From Flavobacterium limi (GTDB taxonomy: Bacteria > Bacteroidota > Bacteroidia > Flavobacteriales > Flavobacteriaceae), in NCBI RefSeq assembly GCF_010645075.1, contig NZ_JAADZV010000007.1, forward strand, positions 62,001 to 126,000: a DNA stretch of 64,000 bases. The letters are read 5' to 3'. Positions 8,273-16,958 of this stretch are shown one piece after another. Each line of letters opens with the position of its first letter. Within the stretch, counting starts at the first letter, position 1. The position numbers and the translations under genes were made by a program. The notes beneath the pieces were generated by a model. That model was not told the origin of the DNA. It ran no database searches and worked only from the letters and a program-made list of their open reading frames with translations.

Positions 8273-9454
8273 ATGAAAAATTCAGTTGTAAAATTAATGG
8301 CAGTTGTTGCCTTATCTACTAGCTTATTTACAAGCTGTTCAAGTGATGATGATAATAACAAACCTTCATCTACATTTGTAGCCGACCCAGCAAACTTTAC
8401 CGGAGAAATTAACGACGGAGAAGTTGTTCTTGATGCATCTAAAGTATACAAATTAACTGGAAAAATACAAGTAAATAGCGGAGCAACACTAACAATTCCT
8501 GCAGGAACAGTTATTGAAGGAATTGGTGGTACCAAATCTTACATTGCTGTTGCACAAGGAGGAAAAATCAATGTAAACGGTACTGCTGCCAAACCAGTAA
8601 TTATGACTTCTGGTCTAACAACTAAAGCTCCTGGAAACTGGGGTGGTTTAGTACTTTGTGGTAAAGCTCCTATCAACCGTGTAAGTGGCGGTGCCAGTAC
8701 GGCTCAGTCTGAAGTAGCTGACTTAACTTACGGCGGAACTATCTCTAACGATAACTCTGGCTCTATCAAATATTTAAGAATTGAATACGCTGGAGCTACT
8801 TTTAACGGTGATAAAGAATTTAATGCTCTTTCTTTCTTCGGAGTTGGATCAGGTACAACTGTTGAAAACGTACAGGCTTTTCACGGTTCTGATGACGGAT
8901 TCGAATTCTTCGGAGGTTCTGTAAACACTTCAAACTTAGTTGCTATCGGAAACGAAGACGATCAATTTGACTGGACTGAAGGATGGAATGGAACAAACAC
9001 TAACTGGTACGGAAAAATTGATTTCGGAAAAGGAAACAGAGGTATTGAAGCTGATAACTTTGAATTTGGATACGCTTACACTCCAATCGCTAACCCAACT
9101 ATCACAAACATGACACTTATTGGACCTGGAAGTGCTGCAGATGCTTCTATCTACAAAGAGAACCAAGGTATCAAATTTAGAAGAGGTACTAAAGGATTGA
9201 TCACAAATGTAGTATTAAGCGGCTGGTCAACAGGTGTTGATGTTGAAAACGACGAAACTATTGCTTTTGTTGGAACAGCCTTAAAAGTAACGGGTGTTAA
9301 ATTCACTGACGTACCTGCACAAACTAAAGGAAAGAAAACAGACGGAACTTCTGCTAATGTTGCTGCAGTTGCTACAGAGTTAACTACTGCTACAGGAGCT
9401 GGAAACGGAACCGCTGCCCCATCTTGGGCTACTGGCTGGTCAGTTGGATTCTAA
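8273..9454 (+). CDS. Surface lipoprotein with predicted parallel beta-helix
   Basis: A 393-residue lipoprotein. The signal peptide ends in SLFTSC with Cys22 as the lipid attachment site, and the next residues SSDDDNN match the acidic lipoprotein export signal that sends Flavobacterium lipoproteins to the cell surface (known from Capnocytophaga and F. johnsoniae work). The body has regularly spaced Gly/Asn/Val strands (VNSGATLTIPAGTVIEGIGG, GSIKYLRIEYAGA, VENVQAFHGSDDGFEFFGGS, NMTLIGPGS) as in right-handed beta-helices. Relatives are often mislabelled multidrug transporter; nothing here supports that. It follows the TonB receptor and shares its promoter repeats, so it may be the receptor's surface partner. 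Ligand and any enzymatic activity are unknown. Confidence 0.78.
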   Translation: MKNSVVKLMAVVALSTSLFTSCSSDDDNNKPSSTFVADPANFTGEINDGEVVLDASKVYKLTGKIQVNSGATLTIPAGTVIEGIGGTKSYIAVAQGGKINVNGTAAKPVIMTSGLTTKAPGNWGGLVLCGKAPINRVSGGASTAQSEVADLTYGGTISNDNSGSIKYLRIEYAGATFNGDKEFNALSFFGVGSGTTVENVQAFHGSDDGFEFFGGSVNTSNLVAIGNEDDQFDWTEGWNGTNTNWYGKIDFGKGNRGIEADNFEFGYAYTPIANPTITNMTLIGPGSAADASIYKENQGIKFRRGTKGLITNVVLSGWSTGVDVENDETIAFVGTALKVTGVKFTDVPAQTKGKKTDGTSANVAAVATELTTATGAGNGTAAPSWATGWSVGF

Positions 9455-9474
9455 TCAGTTCGAATAGAAAATGT

Positions 9475-9508
9475 TAAAAACATCCTAAATATTTAGGATG
9501 TTTTTTTT
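9475..9508 (+). terminator. Palindromic terminator behind the lipoprotein gene
   Basis: CATCCTAAAT/ATTTAGGATG (9481-9500) is a perfect 20-base palindrome flanked by A-run and T-run, giving a hairpin followed by a T9 tract. Confidence 0.85.
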
Positions 9509-9562
9509 TGGTGTAATTTTTGAAAACTTTTTTTTGTATATTTACTTATCTAAAATAATGCG

Positions 9563-9898
9563 ATGGCAAAAAATTACTTTTATATTACTTTCTTACTGGC
9601 TTTTTTCTTTACTGTTAGTGTTTCGGCACAAGACAGTAAACCAACGCCAAAAACTCAGGGAACTCCTATAGAGGGACTAAACTTGTACCCTAACCCTGTA
9701 GTAAATGGAAAAGTATATATTACTTCAAAAAATGATCTGGAAAAAGAAATTATAATTTTTGATGTATTAGGTAAAAAAGTACTTCAGGCACATTTGACTA
9801 CAAAGGAATTAAACATAGGGGATTTAACACCGGGGGTTTACATCATAAAAATAAGCGAACAAGGGAATTCGGCAACAAGAAAACTGATTGTTCGATAA
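9563..9898 (+). CDS. Minimal secreted protein consisting of a T9SS sorting domain
   Basis: Only 111 residues: signal peptide about 1-22 (ending SVSAQ), about 17 linker residues (DSKPTPKTQGTPIEGL), then a complete type A T9SS C-terminal sorting domain (NLYPNPVVNGKVYI, IIIFDVLGKKVLQ, GVYIIKISE and terminal RKLIVR). Such domains normally sit at the end of large cargo proteins and are removed at the surface by PorU-type sortase. Here there is practically no cargo. It lies between two terminators and has a weak -7-like TATATTTA (9537-9544), so it is probably expressed alone. It could be a carrier, a regulator of the secretion machine or the remnant of a larger protein. Confidence 0.8.
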   Translation: MAKNYFYITFLLAFFFTVSVSAQDSKPTPKTQGTPIEGLNLYPNPVVNGKVYITSKNDLEKEIIIFDVLGKKVLQAHLTTKELNIGDLTPGVYIIKISEQGNSATRKLIVR

Positions 9899-9917
9899 AC
9901 ATCAAAAAAACACTCAT

Positions 9918-9945
9918 AAAGCTCCATAATTTGGAGCTTTTTTAT
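9918..9945 (+). terminator. Terminator behind the mini sorting-domain gene
   Basis: Nine-bp perfect stem AAAGCTCCA (9918-9926) with TGGAGCTTT (9932-9940), loop of five, followed by T-rich sequence. Confidence 0.88.
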
Positions 9946-9969
9946 TGCCTTTTGACTTACAATAATTTA

Positions 9970-9977
9970 TACCTTTG
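9970..9977 (+). promoter_or_regulatory. -7 promoter element of the acyltransferase gene
   Basis: TACCTTTG is a perfect TAnnTTTG match. It covers the first in-frame TTG (9975), so translation must begin downstream, at the TTG at 9990. Confidence 0.7.
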
Positions 9978-9989
9978 CATAAAAAAGTT

Positions 9990-10970
9990 TTGATTACAGC
10001 CAGCGATATATTCACCATTTCGAGTCAGAAACAATTTGAAAAGATAGCACTTAAAGTGTTTCGTTTTCAACATCAGAACAACAAAGTATATCGTAATTTC
10101 TGTGATTTTTTAAACGTAAATCCACAAGAGGTAAAATCACTTGAAAAAATACCTTTTTTGCCTATTCAGTTTTTCAAAAGTCACGAAGTAGTTTCTAATT
10201 CCGATTTCCCACAGCTTACTTTTACCAGCAGCGGTACTACCGGAATGGTTACTAGCCGGCATTTGGTTACTGATGTTTCTCTTTATGAAGAAAGCTACCG
10301 AAAAGGCTTTTCACAATTTTACGGCAATATCGAAGATTACGTTGTTTTAGCCCTTTTGCCTTCATATCTTGAACGCGATGGCTCTTCGTTAATTTATATG
10401 GTCGAAGACTTAATAAAACTCTCCAATCAGCCTGATAGCGGGTTTTATCTGCACAATCACGACGATCTGATCAAAAAGCTGACTGCATTGGAGGAATCCG
10501 GACAGAATGTGATATTGATTGGCGTTACTTATGCTTTATTAGATTTGATCGAAAAACATCAGTTCAGTCTTCAAAATACCATCATCATGGAAACCGGAGG
10601 CATGAAAGGCAAACGCAAAGAAATGATCCGCGAAGAACTGCACGAACAGCTCTGCAAAGGCTTTGGCGTTTCTTCAATTCATTCAGAATATGGCATGACC
10701 GAACTTTTGGCTCAGGCATATTCTCTGGGAGACGGTGTTTTTGAATGTCCTTCGTGGATGAACATTCTGGTTCGTGATCCTGAAGATGCGCTCACTTACG
10801 TGAAAGACGGAAAAACCGGTGGAATAAACGTTATTGATCTGGCTAACATCAATTCCTGTTCTTTTATCGCTACGCAGGATCTGGGCAAAAAAAATCCCAA
10901 CAACTCTTTCGAGGTATTGGGACGCTTTGATAATTCTGATATTCGTGGGTGTAATTTGATGGTGCTGTAA
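9990..10970 (+). CDS. LuxE/PaaK-like acyl-activating (adenylate-forming) protein
   Basis: About 326 residues. The ATP/AMP-binding loop TFTSSGTTGM (about residues 77-86) and the later SEYGMTELLAQAYS motif are those of adenylate-forming ligases of the PaaK/LuxE group, which activate carboxylic acids or transfer acyl groups. In flavobacteria it is usually annotated as acyltransferase; its substrate is not known. There is no early ATG: the frame opens at TTG 9975, inside the promoter, and the TTG at 9990 gives MITASDIFTISSQKQF, which looks like the usual N-terminus of the family. Its stop codon directly abuts the stop of the convergent toxin gene (TAA then TTA). Confidence 0.8.
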   Translation: MITASDIFTISSQKQFEKIALKVFRFQHQNNKVYRNFCDFLNVNPQEVKSLEKIPFLPIQFFKSHEVVSNSDFPQLTFTSSGTTGMVTSRHLVTDVSLYEESYRKGFSQFYGNIEDYVVLALLPSYLERDGSSLIYMVEDLIKLSNQPDSGFYLHNHDDLIKKLTALEESGQNVILIGVTYALLDLIEKHQFSLQNTIIMETGGMKGKRKEMIREELHEQLCKGFGVSSIHSEYGMTELLAQAYSLGDGVFECPSWMNILVRDPEDALTYVKDGKTGGINVIDLANINSCSFIATQDLGKKNPNNSFEVLGRFDNSDIRGCNLMVL

Positions 10971-11225
10971 TTATTCATAAATATCTTTTCGATGTCCTAA
11001 ATCAATAACATCTATAACAAGTATGTCATCAAATATTTCATATATAATCCTATAATCACCAACTCTAATCCTATATCCAGGTCTTCCCTTAAGTTTTTTA
11101 TAACCATTAGGTCGTGGATTTTCAGCCAAATCATAAATATTCTTTTTAATTGACGAGTAATATGGCTCATTAATTTTGATTAAAATCTTAAGGACTTTAT
11201 TTCGAAATTCAATGTTATATGCCAT
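10971..11225 (-). CDS. RelE/ParE-family toxin
   Basis: An 84-residue basic protein with the RelE/ParE fold pattern: MAYNIEFRNKVLKILIKI at the start, the central KKLKGRPGYRIRVGDYRIIYEI and the end VIDVIDLGHRKDIYE. RelE toxins cut mRNA in the ribosomal A site, ParE toxins hit gyrase; the Arg-rich centre and GHRKDIYE end fit the RelE side better. Start overlaps the antitoxin stop by one base (TAATG), so the pair is translationally coupled. It sits 34 bases behind tyrS on the same strand plus the antitoxin, and abuts the acyltransferase stop on the other side. Confidence 0.85.
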   Translation of the reverse strand: MAYNIEFRNKVLKILIKINEPYYSSIKKNIYDLAENPRPNGYKKLKGRPGYRIRVGDYRIIYEIFDDILVIDVIDLGHRKDIYE

Positions 11226-11431
11226 TATTTTGCAGCTTTACGCTTTTCTTCAATAATTTTAAAAGCATCATCTATAGAAATTCTAAAGCCGTCATCATTT
11301 CTTTTGGCTTCATCGTACAATTTAATATCTTCTAAATCTTCCAATTTTTCCAGAAGCTCATTATATTGTTTAATTGGTAATAAAACAGCAGTTCTATTGC
11401 CTTTATCGTCTGTTATAAATTGTGTTTTCAT
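11225..11431 (-). CDS. RelB/Phd-type antitoxin
   Basis: A 68-residue acidic protein upstream of the toxin. MKTQFITDDKGNRTAVLLPI resembles the DNA-binding N-terminus of Phd/YefM/RelB-type antitoxins; the rest (YNELLEKLEDLEDIKLYDEA and a Lys-rich tail) would form the toxin-wrapping helix. The order antitoxin-toxin and one-base overlap are standard for type II modules. No clear own promoter is seen in the 34 bases after tyrS, so co-transcription with tyrS is possible. Confidence 0.8.
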   Translation of the reverse strand: MKTQFITDDKGNRTAVLLPIKQYNELLEKLEDLEDIKLYDEAKRNDDGFRISIDDAFKIIEEKRKAAK

Positions 11432-11465
11432 AATTATTAAAATGCATTCAGGTAAAATTAAGAAT

Positions 11466-12761
11466 TTATTTCACTCTAATCACAAAATAATTTTTCTTTC
11501 CGCTTTGTAACAACACAAACTGATTGTTAATCAAATCATCTGCAGTTAAAACAAAATCTTCTTTAATTTTTCCTCTGTTTACAGAAATTGAATTAGCAGT
11601 CAACGCTCTTCTCGCTTCTCCGTTTGATTTAAAAAAACCTGTTTTTTCGTTTAAAACAGTAATAATCTCCAATCCGTTTTCTAAATCCGCTTTTGCGATT
11701 TCTGCTTGCGGAACTCCGTCAAAAACTTCTAAAAAGGTTTTTTCATCCAGTTTCTTTAAATCATCCGCAGTTGAATTTCCGAACAAAATATTCGAAGCCT
11801 GAATCGCTTTTTCCAATTCTTCTTTACTGTGAACAAAAATCGTGATTTCTTCGGCTAATTTCTTTTGTAAAACTCTCAAATGCGGTGCCGTTTGATGTTC
11901 TGCAATCAAAGTTTCAATTGTATCTTTATCTAAAAAAGTAAAGATTTTAATATATTTCTCAGCATCAGCATCGGTTGCATTTACCCAAAACTGATAAAAT
12001 TTATAAACCGAAGTTTTATCTGCATCCAGCCATACATTTCCTCCTTCAGACTTCCCGAATTTAGATCCGTCTGCTTTTGTAATTAAAGGTGTCGTTAACG
12101 CAAAAGCTTTAGCATTTTCACCGCCCATTCTGCGTACTAATTCTGTACCTGTGGTAATATTTCCCCACTGGTCAGAGCCTCCCATCTGCAAAAGGCAGTT
12201 GTTGTTTTTATATAAATGATAAAAATCGTATCCCTGAATTAACTGGTAGGTGAATTCAGTGAAAGACATTCCTTCGCCTTCTCCGTTAATTCTCTTTTTA
12301 ACAGAATCCTTCGCCATCATGTAATTTACCGTAATACGTTTTCCAACTTCACGGGCAAAATCAATAAACGAGAATTCTTTCATCCAGTCATAGTTGTTTA
12401 CCATGATTGGTCCGTTTGGTTCATTCGAATTAAAATCTAAAAAACGTGACAAAACACTTTTGATTCCGGCAACATTTTTAGCTAAAGTTTCTTCGTTCAG
12501 CAAATTTCTTTCATCAGATTTTCCGGATGGATCACCAATCATTCCGGTTGCACCTCCCACCAAAGCAACGGGCTGATGACCAAAATTCTTTAAATGAACC
12601 AGTAAAATAATCTGAACCATGCTGCCTATATGCAGCGAATCTGCCGTTGGATCAAAACCAATATAAGCCGATGTTACCTCTTTTAGCAATTGTTCTTCCG
12701 TTCCTGGCATGCTATCATGGTACAAACCGCGCCACTTTAATTCTTCAACTAGATTCTTCAT
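11466..12761 (-). CDS. tyrS: Tyrosyl-tRNA synthetase
   Basis: A 431-residue class I aminoacyl-tRNA synthetase charging tRNA-Tyr. Seen: the HIGH-type signature HIGSMVQ (about 44-50), the tyrosine-binding region with [12 protein letters not shown] and [14 protein letters not shown], the KMSKS-type loop [12 protein letters not shown], and a C-terminal S4-like RNA-binding domain ([27 protein letters not shown]). The ATG at 12761 is chosen; the frame stays open upstream to 12809 but those codons overlap the preceding gene and the promoter. The previous gene ends only one base before this start, and a perfect -7 element lies inside its last codons. Confidence 0.95.
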   Translation of the reverse strand: MKNLVEELKWRGLYHDSMPGTEEQLLKEVTSAYIGFDPTADSLHIGSMVQIILLVHLKNFGHQPVALVGGATGMIGDPSGKSDERNLLNEETLAKNVAGIKSVLSRFLDFNSNEPNGPIMVNNYDWMKEFSFIDFAREVGKRITVNYMMAKDSVKKRINGEGEGMSFTEFTYQLIQGYDFYHLYKNNNCLLQMGGSDQWGNITTGTELVRRMGGENAKAFALTTPLITKADGSKFGKSEGGNVWLDADKTSVYKFYQFWVNATDADAEKYIKIFTFLDKDTIETLIAEHQTAPHLRVLQKKLAEEITIFVHSKEELEKAIQASNILFGNSTADDLKKLDEKTFLEVFDGVPQAEIAKADLENGLEIITVLNEKTGFFKSNGEARRALTANSISVNRGKIKEDFVLTADDLINNQFVLLQSGKKNYFVIRVK

Positions 12762-12762
12762 T

Positions 12763-15534
12763 TTAAAATATTTTTGCGCAAATGTAATCAATATCAATTT
12801 CAATGGCAAAAAACAATGGCAATGGGAGTTTTAAAAAAGCAATCTTAATTGACAACCATTTATAAAATCTATAATCCATTTTTAAAATCACATATCTTGG
12901 AAGTATTCTATACTCCGTTTTTGAAGTTACAATATCACTTATATACGATTGCCTAAAAGTTCTCGTATCAAACAAATTTTTAGCCGATAAGGAAAATGAC
13001 AACTTATTATTTGTAACTATGTAATTTGCTCTTAAATCGAGAAAATAATATTTACTATTCTGTCTTTCTAAATTTCCAAAATAGTACCTTTCAGTTTGAA
13101 CTTCTGCATTCAAATTTTTATTAAAAACAAACAGCAAATCCAAAAAAGAAATATTGTCTGTGTTTTTGTTAATTACTGAAGTTTTAAATTCTGTAATTGT
13201 CCATTTAGAACCCAGATGGTAATTAAAAAAACCGTCAAAACTTGATTTCCATTCAGGACCTAAAATAAGCGTCTCCGATTTTACCTCTCTTAAATCACTA
13301 TTGTTTACAATATTCTTATAATTTGATTTTGAATAATTTACATCTATTTTTATTATAGATGAAATTGAGCTTAATAAGTAACCAACATCTGCTTTTAAAT
13401 CAAACATTGATCTGTTTTTAATAATGATTTTTTCTGTTTGGGAACAATCAGGCTGAATTAAAGTATTTGTAGAATAAAAATCATGGTTTTTATAATAATT
13501 AAAAGAGGTGTTTGATGAAAACTTACTATCCCAATCCCCAAACTTATAATTCAAAAAAAGGGAGTTAGATTGTAGTTGATTAAATTCTCCTGTACCTTTT
13601 TCAAAACTTCTGTAATTAGTTAAAACATAGCCATCAAATATGTCCAAGATTTTGGCATTTGTTGTATTATAAGAGTAAGATCCAATAATAGTATGTGTTT
13701 TATTAATTTCCCAAAGAGCTAGTATTGATGAATTTATAAAAAAAGGATTTTGACTTTGATTCTCTTCTCTTATTTCTAATTTCGTAAACAGCTGATGCAA
13801 TTCTAAATTCGCTCCTATTGCAAATCTTCCAAAAGCATGATTATATTTAGTCTTAAAATAAGTATCGCCCGAATTATATTTAACCTTATTATTGTAACCT
13901 TCCGGGGCATTTATCACATTTTCATCATCTGCAAACTCTAACTTGGAATTTAAAACATCCAGCCGGTTTTGAATGCCAATCCTCATATCTAATAAATTCC
14001 CTTTTTCTTTTTTAGCCAGCAAATGAGCTTCAAAACCCGAAAACTGCATTTTATTTTCGCTTATTTGCCTAACATCGTTCGCTTTTACTCCTACTGGCAA
14101 TAAATCCTGAAAAAGGAAAAAATTGTTATAATATTCCTGTGGTGTTTTTTCTGCAATAAATCTACCGGTAAAAATTAAAACTTTATTATTTTCAAATCGG
14201 TTTGAATAAACTGCTTTTTGATCAATTAGTTGATTATTTTCACGTAGTTTTTCGTTTGTATTTTCGTCATTAAATAGTAATGTTGTCTTGGTATTATCCT
14301 CCTGATGATTGAATTTAGCAACATACTCAAACATTTGATTTTTAGAAATATCATAATTAAAATCAAATTTACCAAAGCCAATAGTTTTCTTTTTATTTAA
14401 TGTGTAGTCTTCAAAATTAGTAAAAGACACATCTCCGGAATTATAAGAATCAATTCCTTTTCTAAAAAAAGTATTATTATCGGAATTGAAGAATCCCATT
14501 ATTTTAACTTTTATCTTCGGAGAAACTGTAAAAATAGAATTTAGAGAAAGTAGTTCGGCATTATTAAAATTGGTTCGATCATCTTTTAGATTTGGCCGAA
14601 ACCCGTTTAGATTAATTAATTTATTAGCATTTTCAGTGTCTCCAATATTACTTATACCATCTGAATTAACTGGTCTGATGATATAATCTACATCTCCCAC
14701 AGCATCAACTCCCAGATTATTAAAATTCCCAATTCCGTAATATTTCACTTTTTTTCTAAACGACATAAGATTGGTTCTTACCTCGTATCGGTTTTCGGAC
14801 ACTACACCATAACCCAAACTCATATTACCAAACCATTGTGTTTTAATGTCTTTTTTTAGTGTAAGGTTTAGGGCTACTTTATCACTATTCTCAATTCCTT
14901 TCAGCAAGCGGTTATTCGAATAACGTTTGTAAATTTCTACATTATCAACTGCAGATGCATTTAAATTTTTTGTCAATAATTTATAACCATGCTCAAAAAA
15001 ATCATCTCCCTCAACCATGACTTTCTCTACTTCTTTATTCCCAACTTTAATAGTACCGTTTTTACTGATATTTAGACCCGGAATCCTTCTCAACAAATCC
15101 TCAACAACAGTTTCGTTGCCTTTTGCAAAAGCTTTTGCATCAAATATTATAGTATCTTTTTTTATTGTGACAGGTTTCTCTTTTTGAATAATTATTTCAT
15201 CAAGAGTCATTGCTTCATCTGTTAGAACTACATTATGGATATATTTTTTATTTTCCTCAACCAAAATTATTAAACTAACAGCTTTGTAAGACATTGCAGC
15301 AAAAGTTATCTCTAAATGGCCTGTTTCAGATAATTCCAAAAAATACTTTCCATCATTATCAGTATGCGTAAAAGCCACAACAGACTGACTTCCTTTTGGT
15401 TTAACTAATACATTGCCAAAAGACACTCCATTACCCTTTCTATCAACCACACTCCCTGATAGTGTTACCTGAGCTTTTAAAAAATTAGATGGAAAAATCA
15501 GAAAAAATAAAATTGTAATGAGATTAATTTTCAA
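12763..15534 (-). CDS. Outer-membrane receptor-like beta-barrel paired with a GLPGLI protein
   Basis: A 923-residue protein with signal peptide (about 1-21, ends FLKAQ), a carboxypeptidase-regulatory-like domain (about 22-108: [29 protein letters not shown]), a plug-like segment (about 125-230: [30 protein letters not shown]) and a long barrel. This subtype lacks a clear TonB box and is typical of Bacteroidetes outer-membrane proteins encoded next to GLPGLI proteins. It starts 9 bases behind the GLPGLI gene and they are surely one operon. Function is unknown; export or surface assembly rather than siderophore uptake is as plausible as import. The C-terminus ([16 protein letters not shown]) ends in Phe as barrels do. 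Confidence 0.8.
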   Translation of the reverse strand: MKINLITILFFLIFPSNFLKAQVTLSGSVVDRKGNGVSFGNVLVKPKGSQSVVAFTHTDNDGKYFLELSETGHLEITFAAMSYKAVSLIILVEENKKYIHNVVLTDEAMTLDEIIIQKEKPVTIKKDTIIFDAKAFAKGNETVVEDLLRRIPGLNISKNGTIKVGNKEVEKVMVEGDDFFEHGYKLLTKNLNASAVDNVEIYKRYSNNRLLKGIENSDKVALNLTLKKDIKTQWFGNMSLGYGVVSENRYEVRTNLMSFRKKVKYYGIGNFNNLGVDAVGDVDYIIRPVNSDGISNIGDTENANKLINLNGFRPNLKDDRTNFNNAELLSLNSIFTVSPKIKVKIMGFFNSDNNTFFRKGIDSYNSGDVSFTNFEDYTLNKKKTIGFGKFDFNYDISKNQMFEYVAKFNHQEDNTKTTLLFNDENTNEKLRENNQLIDQKAVYSNRFENNKVLIFTGRFIAEKTPQEYYNNFFLFQDLLPVGVKANDVRQISENKMQFSGFEAHLLAKKEKGNLLDMRIGIQNRLDVLNSKLEFADDENVINAPEGYNNKVKYNSGDTYFKTKYNHAFGRFAIGANLELHQLFTKLEIREENQSQNPFFINSSILALWEINKTHTIIGSYSYNTTNAKILDIFDGYVLTNYRSFEKGTGEFNQLQSNSLFLNYKFGDWDSKFSSNTSFNYYKNHDFYSTNTLIQPDCSQTEKIIIKNRSMFDLKADVGYLLSSISSIIKIDVNYSKSNYKNIVNNSDLREVKSETLILGPEWKSSFDGFFNYHLGSKWTITEFKTSVINKNTDNISFLDLLFVFNKNLNAEVQTERYYFGNLERQNSKYYFLDLRANYIVTNNKLSFSLSAKNLFDTRTFRQSYISDIVTSKTEYRILPRYVILKMDYRFYKWLSIKIAFLKLPLPLFFAIEIDIDYICAKIF
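12779..12809 (-). promoter_or_regulatory. tyrS promoter inside the preceding coding region
   Basis: On the minus strand TTG (12809-12807), 20 bases, then TACATTTG (12786-12779), a perfect Bacteroidetes promoter 17 bases before the tyrS ATG. It lies within the 3' end of the outer-membrane receptor gene. Confidence 0.65.
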
Positions 15535-15543
15535 AATATTGAT

Positions 15544-16324
15544 TTATTTTTTCTTGTCTGTTTCCCACTCATACTTTAGTTCAGGACCGCTTCTTTTGTC
15601 AAAATCACCAAAATCAACCACCGTACCTCTGGACACCGATTTTCGTACAGTTGCCATAAATGCTTTTGTTTTTTCATCTGTTTTTTCAACAAACTGCCTC
15701 AAAGTCAGTTGTTGCTTTACTTTTTGAGCATCTAAAACATTAAAATCAAACGATTCAGCAGACTGATTGTTTATTTTTGTTGCTGTCCAGTGATAATTAT
15801 TATCTGTATCATAAACCTCCAGTATTAATCCAGGTAACCCATAAAATTTCCATGGACCAAACTGCGATGAGATATACGGAGTATACCAAGCTACATAATT
15901 ACGCCCTCTGAAGCTTAAAGTAGCTTTATTGCAAACAAACTTATCTATTATTTTTGATTCTCCGTCTTTACTTAATTTCCAATTCATAACAGGCAAATCT
16001 TCTGTTACTTTATATTTCGAATTAAAAATACGATCAGTTGCAACAATTGTTTTATTATCTAAATTTATGGATTGATATAAATCCATTGGGGTTTCATATA
16101 CAGTTGAGTTTTGTTCATCCCCATCCTTTGTCTCTGGTATTACATCGGCTAATGTTTTAGATATTGATTTATCCTTCAAATATTTCAAAATTACTTTACC
16201 ATAGGAAGGATTTTGAAAAGTAACTATATAATTATATTCAACTACGACTGCAACTGTTTTTTTAGATTGTCCAACTACTAAAAAACTGAACAAGCTAAAA
16301 ATTGAGATAATAAAAAATTTTCAT
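15544..16324 (-). pseudogene. GLPGLI-family protein gene with a frameshifted signal peptide
   Basis: The family signature GLPGLI is present in WKFYGLPGLILEVYDTDNNY; the open frame runs 249 codons from 16293. Upstream in the same frame the codons read FFIISIFSLFSFLVVGQSKK, an ideal signal peptide core, but this frame has no ATG: it begins after a TGA. An ATG at 16322-16324 reads ATGAAAA then six T, and stops after nine codons. Removing one base from the A4T6 run would join ATG-AAA to the signal peptide. So either the gene is off by a one-base slip (phase variation or mutation), the base is a sequencing error, or the TTG at 16293 is used and the signal peptide lost. GLPGLI proteins are exported proteins of unknown role. 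Confidence 0.7.
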
Positions 16325-16393
16325 AATTAGTATTTTAAACAGGACAGGACAAATCCCATCCTGTGCTTATCTTATAAGTATAAATTAATTTCG

Positions 16394-16702
16394 TTATTCT
16401 TTTTCAGCCAATGGCAACAAAATCTCTTCAGAATCTATCGCCGTATACTCTCTCAAAAGCATTTTTAATAATTCTACATCTTGCTTTAAAAATACTTGAC
16501 AACAACTAGTACTGCTACAATCATCATGGTAGAATGATATCTTTTTAGATACCCCGTAATTTTTATACCATACCGTTGTAGTACAACCATAATACATTTC
16601 TTCTCCATTTTGTTGCTTTTCTTTCTCTTTTTCTTCCCTTGTACCTGCAAACATTCCTGATATAAACAGAGACAAACATAAAACTAATGCTAATTTCTTC
16701 AT
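16394..16702 (-). CDS. Small secreted Cys-containing protein
   Basis: A 102-residue protein with a signal peptide (about 1-19, LSLFISGMFAG), a charged Glu/Lys stretch (TREEKEKEKQQNGEE) and a core with four cysteines (YYGCTTTVWYKNYG, DDCSSTSCCQVF) followed by an acidic helix. The paired cysteines suggest two disulfides in the periplasm or outside the cell. No family is recognised. It is the first gene of a minus-strand group with the GLPGLI protein and the outer-membrane receptor, and diverges from an XRE regulator. It could be a secreted substrate, inhibitor or ligand of that outer-membrane protein; this is speculation. Confidence 0.65.
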   Translation of the reverse strand: MKKLALVLCLSLFISGMFAGTREEKEKEKQQNGEEMYYGCTTTVWYKNYGVSKKISFYHDDCSSTSCCQVFLKQDVELLKMLLREYTAIDSEEILLPLAEKE

Positions 16703-16753
16703 AATTACAGGTTTAAATTAATAAATTTTAATATACAATCGACTTTATTTATT

Positions 16754-16769
16754 TCAAAAGCGCTTTTGA
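16754..16769. promoter_or_regulatory. 16-bp perfect palindrome in the divergent region (operator candidate)
   Basis: TCAAAAGCGCTTTTGA reads the same on both strands. It lies 52 bases upstream of the Cys-peptide gene, between it and the XRE regulator. Confidence 0.5.
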
Positions 16770-16828
16770 GTCAAAATAAAATACGTCATATTTTCGCTCA
16801 AAGAAAATAAGTTTATTCCGATTAAAAA

Positions 16829-16863
16829 ATGTCTCAATCACATTTTGAATGTGATTGAGACAT
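16829..16863. promoter_or_regulatory. Strong hairpin/dyad in the divergent region
   Basis: A perfect 16-bp inverted repeat (16829-16844 with 16848-16863; ATGTCTCAATCACATT and its complement) with a three-base loop. It can be an operator for the adjacent XRE regulator or an RNA hairpin in either leader. Confidence 0.65.
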
Positions 16864-16958
16864 AATATACTTACAAAAATAGCTCTACAAGTGAGTATAT
16901 TTATAAAAAACTGCTATCTATAGATTACAACACTACTGCTCAACCAACATTTTCAGAC

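Noticed and set aside
8273..9454. Multidrug transporter, an annotation sometimes given to relatives
   Set aside because: The protein is a lipoprotein with a beta-helix pattern and no membrane helices after the signal peptide.
16829..16863. Simple terminator of a gene ending nearby
   Set aside because: Both neighbouring genes are transcribed away from it, and there is no T tract on either side.
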